The position numbers and the translations under genes were made by a program. From positions 1 to 5,004 of the forward strand of contig JABJCF010000132.1 in NCBI GenBank assembly GCA_018665625.1: a DNA stretch of 5,004 nucleotides, written 5' to 3'. Below are positions 1 through 5,004 of this stretch, piece by piece. This DNA comes from Nitrospina sp. Its GTDB lineage: Bacteria; Nitrospinota; Nitrospinia; Nitrospinales; VA-1. Position 1 is the first letter of the stretch. Each line of letters opens with the position of its first letter. The notes beneath the pieces are model-generated. The model was not told the origin of the DNA, ran no database searches, and was given only the letters and a program-made list of their open reading frames with translations.

Positions 1-2379
1 AACATTAAATCCCTTCTTTTTTATTATTTAAAACCAACTCATCCAGAGACTTTGGTGCAATACGAAAAATACGACCAATATCTGTATATCCCCAGGTTGG
101 GAAAAATTCTTAAACGACTGATGAGAACGCGCGGAGAAACGGGCGAACGAATTTTTGTATGGGGCACCTTCTCACAACTTTACCATTTGACCGATTGCCC
201 GGCAGCCGATAATTATCTCCACTACACAATAGGCCCCTGGGATACGAAAGATTTGGAAGGGTTTTACGACAGCGTTGTAGGGGGGATAATTAAACACAAG
301 CCAAAATACATCATAAAAACTTTTCCTGATCTCGACATGGAACAGTTGCAAGAAATTACCGGATTAAAGTACAAGCTTTTAAAAGTAGTACTGGCAAGGT
401 TCCCCGTTTATCGCCTGGAAAATTCCGAATTATTAGCCGCAGACCCTCTCCCACTTTCCTGGCAGGAAAAAATGCAGCAGATGGAAGACCTGACTCAAGG
501 GGAATGGCATGCCCCGGCATTGAATCGGGAAGATCTTGAAAGGGGCGAGTTGACAACCGCTCTCAAGGAATGTCGGAATCTCCTACGTCTAAACCCCGAA
601 GATAGGGAAGGAAATGTTTATCTGGGAGAAATCTACACCGTCCTCAACCGCCAACAACAAGCAGAAAAGGCTTATACAAAAGCCATCCAATTATCGCCAA
701 AATGGCAAGATTTGAGAATCCACCTGGCTAAAATAAAAATTAAACTAGACAAGTTTGACGAAGCCACGCAACTTTATGAAGAAGAAATAAAGCTTTTCGG
801 GTTGAGCCTTGACTCAACTGTATTTAGTGGAATTTTACTGAAGCACCAAAACAAATTTGAAGCCGCTCTGGAAAAATTCGATTCTGTTAGAAGGCAGCAC
901 TCTGAACGTCACGACTGCTGGGAGCTTTCTATCGAATGCTCAACCCATCTAGGCAACCGGGATGGTTTGAAAAGTCTATATGCTGAGGCTCAGGACATCG
1001 AATCCCGTAAAGACCGGGAATGGCTGCACACAAAAATAGCGCGAGCTCTGGCAGAATTGGATTCGGAAATAAGACCGGAACATGAAACCTTGGGTTTTTA
1101 TCTGGAAAAGAATCCCGAAAACGGGATTTTGAAATATGCTAAAGCTTCGGCATTAGAAAGTACCGGAGACACCTCAGGAGCCTATACTTTATTTGAAGAA
1201 ATTGCGGATTCTCCTGAACAATATTTACATATAAAAGCCAATGCCTGCTTTAGAATGGCCCGATCGGCTCCGTTAGGAAAAAGACAGGAACTTTTAAAGA
1301 AATGTATAAATCTAAACCCTTCTCACCAAGGAGCTCAAGCAATGCTGAGCGAAGTTAAAGAATCATCAAATTTAACCCGTAATCCTGCAATGGATACAAA
1401 TGAAAAATCAGCGGCATCTCAATTGACACGACCGGAGAACCCTGCCGTTAGCGTAATTGTTCCCAATTGGAACGGAATGCGTTTTGTTGGAATGTGCCTT
1501 GATTCCCTGGCCAAACTCCATTTTAAAAACTTTGAAGTCATAGTCGTTGATAATGGGTCGATGGATGGTTCCCGCGAAATGATTGAAGAAAAATACCCCT
1601 GGGTGAGACTGCTAAAAAATCCTCATAATATGGGATTCGCCATCGCCTGCAATCAAGGCATCAAGGCATCTAATGCCGAATATCTTGTTCTGCTCAACAA
1701 CGATATTGAAGTCACTCCAGACTGGCTTACCGAACTCTATGAAGGCATGGAACGACATCCTGAATGTGGAATGGGAACAACCAAAATGATGTTCCTTGAT
1801 AATCGCGATGTCTTCTACAACACCGGTGACCTTTTCCATTCCTGGTCTTCAGGTGGCGGACGCGGGCAGGGAGAAAAAGACAACGGCCAATACGATGAGG
1901 AAGATTATGTGTTCGGAGCATGTGCCGGAGCAGGAATTTATCGAAAAGAACTTTTCGACCAGATTGGATTGTTCGACGAAGACTTTTTCATTTTCGCTGA
2001 AGATGTTGACCTGAATATGCGTAGCCAGCTAAAAGGTTACAAAGCCGTTTATCTGCCAAAATCAAAGGTCTATCACATCGGCACCGCAACCGTCGGGTTG
2101 TACAGTGACCGCTATGTTTATTTATGCAAACGCAACGACATCTGGGTATTCATTAAAAACTACTCCCTGAAAATGTATTTCAAGTATCTCTATTCCATCT
2201 GGAAACACCAATTTACGGACATAAAGTATTTCACCTACCGAGGGCAAGGCCAGGTGTTGCTAAAAAGCAAATGGGATGCACTAAAACTACTCCCCAAAAT
2301 GCTATTCCGGCGATTCAAGATCCAGCGCGCGCGAACCATGTCGGATCTGGAAATTGAAAAACATATCATCACGGATTAA
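1..2379 (+). CDS. Multidomain glycosyltransferase, 5'-truncated: ArnT/PMT-like C-terminal domain + TPR region + GT2 glycosyltransferase
   Basis: The reading frame is open from base 1 to a TAA at 2377-2379 (792 codons visible), so the N-terminus lies upstream. A TTG at 52 is the first possible start inside the window, but the residues before it already fit the domain, so I do not treat it as the start. Counting from base 1, residues 1 to about 140 resemble the soluble tail of ArnT/PMT-like membrane glycosyltransferases (FVWG near 52-55, a KPKYIIKT stretch, a closing PVYRLE). Residues about 179-460 are TPR-like helix pairs, clearest at 179-235. Residues about 481-710 form a complete GT2 domain: PAVSVIVPNWNG opening, DNGSMDGS at 517, LLNND at 564-568 in the DXD position, and FAEDVD with E667-D668 as the likely catalytic-base region. 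This resembles WbbL-type rhamnosyltransferases. A basic, aromatic tail follows. Family knowledge: GT2 enzymes transfer a sugar from a nucleotide-sugar, usually at the cytoplasmic membrane face. Donor and acceptor are unknown. The GT2 call is firm; the ArnT-tail call is a pattern match by eye. Confidence 0.85.
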   Translation, partial: NIKSLLFYYLKPTHPETLVQYEKYDQYLYIPRLGKILKRLMRTRGETGERIFVWGTFSQLYHLTDCPAADNYLHYTIGPWDTKDLEGFYDSVVGGIIKHKPKYIIKTFPDLDMEQLQEITGLKYKLLKVVLARFPVYRLENSELLAADPLPLSWQEKMQQMEDLTQGEWHAPALNREDLERGELTTALKECRNLLRLNPEDREGNVYLGEIYTVLNRQQQAEKAYTKAIQLSPKWQDLRIHLAKIKIKLDKFDEATQLYEEEIKLFGLSLDSTVFSGILLKHQNKFEAALEKFDSVRRQHSERHDCWELSIECSTHLGNRDGLKSLYAEAQDIESRKDREWLHTKIARALAELDSEIRPEHETLGFYLEKNPENGILKYAKASALESTGDTSGAYTLFEEIADSPEQYLHIKANACFRMARSAPLGKRQELLKKCINLNPSHQGAQAMLSEVKESSNLTRNPAMDTNEKSAASQLTRPENPAVSVIVPNWNGMRFVGMCLDSLAKLHFKNFEVIVVDNGSMDGSREMIEEKYPWVRLLKNPHNMGFAIACNQGIKASNAEYLVLLNNDIEVTPDWLTELYEGMERHPECGMGTTKMMFLDNRDVFYNTGDLFHSWSSGGGRGQGEKDNGQYDEEDYVFGACAGAGIYRKELFDQIGLFDEDFFIFAEDVDLNMRSQLKGYKAVYLPKSKVYHIGTATVGLYSDRYVYLCKRNDIWVFIKNYSLKMYFKYLYSIWKHQFTDIKYFTYRGQGQVLLKSKWDALKLLPKMLFRRFKIQRARTMSDLEIEKHIITD
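464..474 (+). promoter_or_regulatory. Possible internal ribosome binding site and ATG start within the glycosyltransferase gene
   Basis: AGGA at 464-467 lies four bases before an in-frame ATG at 472-474. This start falls between the ArnT/PMT-like tail and the TPR region, so initiation here would give a separate TPR-GT2 protein of about 635 residues. The sequence is also simply the coding sequence for WQEKM, so chance is a real alternative. Confidence 0.25.
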
Positions 2380-2395
2380 AAGCCATCCCTCTTGA

Positions 2396-2415
2396 TTAGC
2401 TGCAGAAAAAGCTAA
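2396..2415. repeat. Short inverted repeat TTAGCT...AGCTAA
   Basis: TTAGCT at 2396-2401 and AGCTAA at 2410-2415 could pair as a 6-bp stem with an 8-base loop, just after the glycosyltransferase stop. No T-tract follows, so it is not a typical intrinsic terminator. It overlaps the region upstream of the TATAAT and could equally be an operator half-site pair or chance. Confidence 0.3.
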
Positions 2416-2423
2416 AACTGGAT

Positions 2424-2429
2424 TATAAT
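2424..2429 (+). promoter_or_regulatory. Candidate -10 box (TATAAT) for the radical SAM operon
   Basis: A perfect sigma-70 -10 consensus lies about 112 bases before the next ATG. No good -35 is found at 16-18 bases upstream (TGCAGA at 2401-2406 matches TTGACA at only three positions), and there is no TG extension directly before it. If used, transcription would start near 2436 and leave a leader of about 105 bases. Confidence 0.3.
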
Positions 2430-2457
2430 CAGCAAGGCTTTAGAAACATGCCAGGCC

Positions 2458-2544
2458 ATGAGATACATCCCAAATACTACGTTTAATATTTTAGCTAAAA
2501 ATACCGTTAAGAGTAGAGTCTCTATTCCAATAGAAAGCCCATGA
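2458..2544 (+). CDS. Possible 28-codon leader ORF overlapping the next start (ATGA)
   Basis: An ATG at 2458 opens 28 codons ending in TGA at 2542-2544, which overlaps the ATG of the radical SAM gene at 2541-2543. The product begins MRYIPNTTFNILAKN and has no recognised motif, no run of one regulatory amino acid and no membrane segment. The 4-base ATGA overlap is a common arrangement for translational coupling, and the main gene has a weak ribosome binding site of its own, which would make coupling useful. Against it, the small ORF also lacks a well-spaced Shine-Dalgarno sequence (only AGG two bases before its ATG). Its existence as a real peptide is speculative. Confidence 0.2.
   Translation: MRYIPNTTFNILAKNTVKSRVSIPIESP
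2489..2500. repeat. 12-bp perfect palindrome TTTTAGCTAAAA
   Basis: The palindrome lies 40 bases before the radical SAM start and downstream of the TATAAT. With one bulged base it extends to TATTTTAGCT/AGCTAAAAATA. It shares AGCTAAAA with the inverted repeat at 2396-2415, which makes a repeated protein-binding site possible, but an A+T-rich spacer can produce such palindromes by chance. Confidence 0.3.
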
Positions 2545-4055
2545 AAAACTCTATACTTTTATTCAATCCCAGACCCGATCCTTACTATAAACCGGTCGAT
2601 CTCCCTCTTTCGCTTATCTGTGTCTCGCGCTTTCTTGACAAAGAAGGCTATCCCATAAATATCATCGCTGAAAACCTGTACCCCGATCCTTATCAGGAAA
2701 TACGGGAATCGGCCAAAGGCAGCCTTGTTTTGGGAATATCTGCCATGACAGGCCTACAGATTCAAGGTGGACTCAAGGCAAGTCAAATTGCTAAAGAGGC
2801 CAATAAAGATATAAAAATAATTTGGGGAGGCTGGCATCCATCCGTACATCCCTATCAGGTATTGGAAAGCCCTTATATAGACATTGTCATAAAAGGCCAG
2901 GGAGCTCGGGCTCTTTATGAGGTGGTGAAAAGAATTGAAGCCGGTGAGAGTTACAAAGACATCCCAGGAGTCATTTGGAAGGAAAACGGAGAGGTGTTTT
3001 CTAATCCAGATAGAAGCCTGGAGTCGATTGATGACTGGCCACCTCTTCCCTACCATCTCGTCGATATTGAAAAATGTGTCATGGTCACCGAATTTGGCAC
3101 CCGGACAATCAACTACGTTTCAAGTTATGGATGTCCTTACCGATGCTCATTCTGTAGTGAAGTCACCGTAAATAACAGGAGTTGGGTTGGGCTGAATCCC
3201 GAAGCCGTTCTGGATGATCTTGAAAAACTTCAAAACGATTACAACGTCAACGGCGTCAATTTGTACGACAGCCTGTTTTTTGTGAATGTCAAAAGAGCCA
3301 AAGCTATTCTGAAAGGCATCATCGACCGAGGTTTGACCCTAAGGCTCGGCAATCTCGATGGCCGGGCAAAACAACTGGCTGAAGCCGATGACGAGCTTTG
3401 GGAATTGTTAAGAGAGTCACGCACCTACAGCATTTTGTGTGGTGCTGAATCCGGTGATCAGGAATCTTTGGATGCCATCGATAAAGATATGGATGTCGAA
3501 GACAATTATAAGTTCGCTGAAAAATGCCAGCAATACGGTGTCAAAGTTATCTTTTCCACCCTGGTGGGAATACCCATGGCGAACCACACCCATCAGGAAC
3601 TGACACAAAAAACCAATAACCAGATAGATGCTACGGTAGAAATGCTGGATAAGTTTCTCTCTTACGACAGCCGTAATCGTGGACAGATGTTTATTTATAT
3701 GCCCTATCCTGGCACACCTTTATACGACACCGCCGTCAAACTTGGTTTCGAAGAACCCAAACAGCTCGATGGCTGGGCACATATGAAACTTTACGAAAAA
3801 CAAACACCGTGGGTCACCCCCCAACAAGCACAATTGGTGTCGATGATATCGAGTTATATTTTCATGTTCCTCGATTCAGACACCATTGTTTGGGCCAAAG
3901 GAAGAATCGAAAATCCAATAAAAAAACTATTTTTCGTTTGGGCCTACAGTCTCTTCGCCGGAATCGCAAAATTCAGATGGAAATATAAATTGTTCGGCTT
4001 TCCTCTGGACTACCAGCTATTCCTATTCGCCAAGAGAAACAACAAAACCATTTAA
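2541..4055 (+). CDS. B12-binding-type radical SAM protein
   Basis: This 504-residue protein has the class B (cobalamin-binding plus radical SAM) architecture. Residues 1 to about 150 form a Rossmann-like B12-binding domain, with LVLGISAMT and WGGWHPSVHP (GG at 96-97) as landmarks and the usual following D-V-I-KGQG segment. A canonical DxHxxG histidine motif is not present, as in many such proteins. The radical SAM core carries the [4Fe-4S] motif CxxxCxxC at C198, C202 and C205, followed by GAESGDQESL at 301-310, typical of this family. The C-terminal 50 residues are aromatic and basic with a hydrophobic stretch at about 463-476, suggesting membrane association. Known relatives include methylases, cyclases and hopanoid or bacteriochlorophyll enzymes. 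The reaction here cannot be told from sequence; modification of a lipid or glycan precursor is an inference from its neighbours. ATG 2541 is the only reasonable start, since an in-frame TAG lies at 2514. The next gene follows after 12 bases. Confidence 0.92.
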   Translation: MKNSILLFNPRPDPYYKPVDLPLSLICVSRFLDKEGYPINIIAENLYPDPYQEIRESAKGSLVLGISAMTGLQIQGGLKASQIAKEANKDIKIIWGGWHPSVHPYQVLESPYIDIVIKGQGARALYEVVKRIEAGESYKDIPGVIWKENGEVFSNPDRSLESIDDWPPLPYHLVDIEKCVMVTEFGTRTINYVSSYGCPYRCSFCSEVTVNNRSWVGLNPEAVLDDLEKLQNDYNVNGVNLYDSLFFVNVKRAKAILKGIIDRGLTLRLGNLDGRAKQLAEADDELWELLRESRTYSILCGAESGDQESLDAIDKDMDVEDNYKFAEKCQQYGVKVIFSTLVGIPMANHTHQELTQKTNNQIDATVEMLDKFLSYDSRNRGQMFIYMPYPGTPLYDTAVKLGFEEPKQLDGWAHMKLYEKQTPWVTPQQAQLVSMISSYIFMFLDSDTIVWAKGRIENPIKKLFFVWAYSLFAGIAKFRWKYKLFGFPLDYQLFLFAKRNNKTI

Positions 4056-4067
4056 GGGGAACCCCTA
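4054..4067 (+). promoter_or_regulatory. Ribosome binding site of the second radical SAM gene, within a small inverted repeat
   Basis: AAGGGGA at 4054-4060 lies 7 bases before the ATG at 4068 and is the best Shine-Dalgarno sequence in the window; it overlaps the preceding TAA stop. AGGGG at 4055-4059 and CCCCT at 4062-4066 are complementary, so the site could fold on itself, although the two-base loop means at most about four stable pairs. Ribosomes finishing the upstream gene would open it. Confidence 0.6.
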
Positions 4068-4970
4068 ATGACACAAGTTGTCTTATTAAAACAGGAAGAT
4101 AATTTTGAAGAAGTTTTCAGTGACCCCCATGACCCACGCCTTCTGGAATACAATCTTCATCTTCAATCAAGAATTAAAAGACACCTATATGAATCACAGT
4201 CGACCACCATTGACCTAGGAAAGGCCTCCAAAAGAGACAAACAGTGGGACGTCCTTCAAGTGCCCATCACCGACAACTGCAACTTGCTTTGCAAACATTG
4301 CCCGAGGGAAAGCAAATACCTGCGCAAAGATATCTCCCTGGAAAACTTTAAAACTTATCTCTCAAAATTTTCTCCGGAAAATTTCGACAGCCTTTTACTC
4401 AGCGATTTTGGTGAACCGCTAATCAGAGCTGATTTGATGGAAATTTTGCGCTACGTAAAAGCTCAAGGATTCAAGCATGTCCAAATCGTCACCACCGGCT
4501 CCCTATTAACCGAAGCCTGGTGCAAAGCAATCGTAGAGGAAAACCTGTTGCATCAAATATTAATTTCCATCGAAGCCTCATCCAAAGAGTTGTATGAATA
4601 CATCCGTGGTTCCGATTTTGAGCTGATGAAAACAAACATCAAAAGATTGACCGACTACAAGAAAAAAACAGGGTCTCCCTATCCCGAATTATTTTTCAAC
4701 GCTGTCTGCTTAAAAAAGAACATCGACGAATTACCAGGGATTATGGATTTGGGCCATGAATTAGGAATCAATTACGCATATTTTGTTCATTTAAATGCCG
4801 TTCCTTCGGATATTTATAAAGACCGTAAAGAAGAGTTGAGTGACAAATTGTATTTTCAAGACCAGCATTTAAACAACTGCGATAGAGCACACATTAAAAG
4901 CATATTTAGAGAAATTGATGAAAAGTCCAAAAAATACCAAATCCCTTGGGTTTGCCCCAAAGTTAGTTGA
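4068..4970 (+). CDS. Radical SAM protein (SPASM-family-like, no visible C-terminal SPASM domain)
   Basis: This 300-residue protein has an N-terminal segment of about 62 residues, then a radical SAM core opening PITDNCNLLCKHC, with CxxxCxxC at C71, C75 and C78. A GEP motif at 115-117 (DFGEPL) matches the GGE-type SAM-binding loop, and later strands read IVTTGSLLT and ILISIEASS, as in MoaA/PqqE/SPASM-type enzymes. These proteins usually continue for 80-120 residues beyond a segment like the closing IPWVCP to carry cysteines for auxiliary iron-sulfur clusters; here TGA follows at 4968-4970 and only one cysteine (in WVCP) lies there. It is either a natural short form or a C-terminally truncated copy. 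It is translated from a strong ribosome binding site 12 bases after the B12-type radical SAM gene, so the two are almost certainly one operon. Substrate unknown; such enzymes occur in polysaccharide loci and in peptide-modification clusters, and no precursor peptide is seen here. Confidence 0.9.
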   Translation: MTQVVLLKQEDNFEEVFSDPHDPRLLEYNLHLQSRIKRHLYESQSTTIDLGKASKRDKQWDVLQVPITDNCNLLCKHCPRESKYLRKDISLENFKTYLSKFSPENFDSLLLSDFGEPLIRADLMEILRYVKAQGFKHVQIVTTGSLLTEAWCKAIVEENLLHQILISIEASSKELYEYIRGSDFELMKTNIKRLTDYKKKTGSPYPELFFNAVCLKKNIDELPGIMDLGHELGINYAYFVHLNAVPSDIYKDRKEELSDKLYFQDQHLNNCDRAHIKSIFREIDEKSKKYQIPWVCPKVS

Positions 4971-4979
4971 AATTAGAAC

Positions 4980-5004
4980 ATGACCTCACGTAAGTTTGAA
5001 TGGT
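4980..5004 (+). CDS. Possible start of a further gene, cut by the window end
   Basis: An ATG at 4980 opens a frame (MTSRKFEW) that reaches the end of the window. It lies nine bases after the stop of the preceding gene and in the same frame, separated by TGA (4968) and TAG (4974). No clear Shine-Dalgarno sequence precedes it. Eight residues are too few to assign a family; it could be the next operon gene or chance. Confidence 0.35.

Larger units (their letters stand above)
2380..2540 (+). other. Intergenic region between glycosyltransferase and radical SAM genes
   Basis: These 161 bases separate two same-strand genes and are much longer than the 12-base gap downstream, so the radical SAM pair may have its own promoter. 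They contain a TATAAT, two short inverted repeats and a 28-codon ORF, listed separately. I see no tRNA, no recognisable riboswitch core and no convincing rho-independent terminator. The downstream gene has only a weak, closely spaced purine run (AGAAAG at 2532-2537) as a ribosome binding site. Confidence 0.7.

Noticed and set aside
1612..2014. Several 60-75-codon open frames on both strands within the GT2 domain
   Set aside because: All overlap the well-supported GT2 coding sequence and show no recognisable protein features.
2396..2420. Rho-independent terminator after the glycosyltransferase gene
   Set aside because: The stem is only six base pairs, mostly A/T, and is followed by AACTGG and not by a T-tract.
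2448..2486. 12-codon ORF starting MPGHEIH
   Set aside because: Too short, with no motif and no coupling to the next gene; indistinguishable from chance.
2754..3056. 100-codon open frame on the - strand inside the B12-type radical SAM gene
   Set aside because: It lies fully within a gene with clear family motifs on the + strand, has no family resemblance, and is a shadow frame.
1..5004. Mobile element, CRISPR array, tRNA or rRNA
   Set aside because: No terminal inverted repeats with a transposase, no regularly spaced direct repeats and no RNA-gene sequence were seen on either strand.

Overview
The window is a compact bacterial coding region, with every supported gene on the + strand. It looks like part of a surface-polysaccharide or glycolipid locus. 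By eye the base composition is moderately A+T-rich. The gene types (a GT-C/GT2-like glycosyltransferase, a B12-type radical SAM protein and a second radical SAM protein) suit an anaerobic or microaerophilic Gram-negative lineage, or an uncultured marine or groundwater bacterium (Nitrospinae- or deltaproteobacteria-like). That placement is an impression from protein style; the window has no marker gene to confirm it.

Layout: (1) Bases 1-2379 hold the 3' part of a large multidomain glycosyltransferase gene. Its frame is open to the first base, so its true start lies upstream. The visible protein reads as the soluble C-terminal end of an ArnT/PMT-like (GT39/GT83-type) membrane glycosyltransferase, then a TPR helical region, then a complete GT2 domain of the rhamnosyltransferase (WbbL-like) kind. 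(2) Bases 2380-2540 are a 161-base intergenic region with a TATAAT box, two short inverted repeats sharing AGCTAAAA, and a 28-codon ORF whose stop overlaps the next start as ATGA. (3) Bases 2541-4055 encode a B12-binding-type radical SAM protein. (4) Twelve bases later, after a good Shine-Dalgarno sequence, bases 4068-4970 encode a second, different radical SAM protein that stops where a C-terminal SPASM/auxiliary-cluster domain would often begin. (5) An ATG at 4980 may open another gene that runs off the window.

How they may work together (inference): the glycosyltransferase builds or extends a glycan on a lipid or other acceptor, and the two radical SAM enzymes, almost certainly co-transcribed, perform radical modification of a sugar, lipid or other precursor from the same pathway. 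The sequence does not identify the substrate. The most interesting points are the GT-C-tail/TPR/GT2 fusion, with a plausible internal start at its domain junction, and the tandem pair of unlike radical SAM genes.
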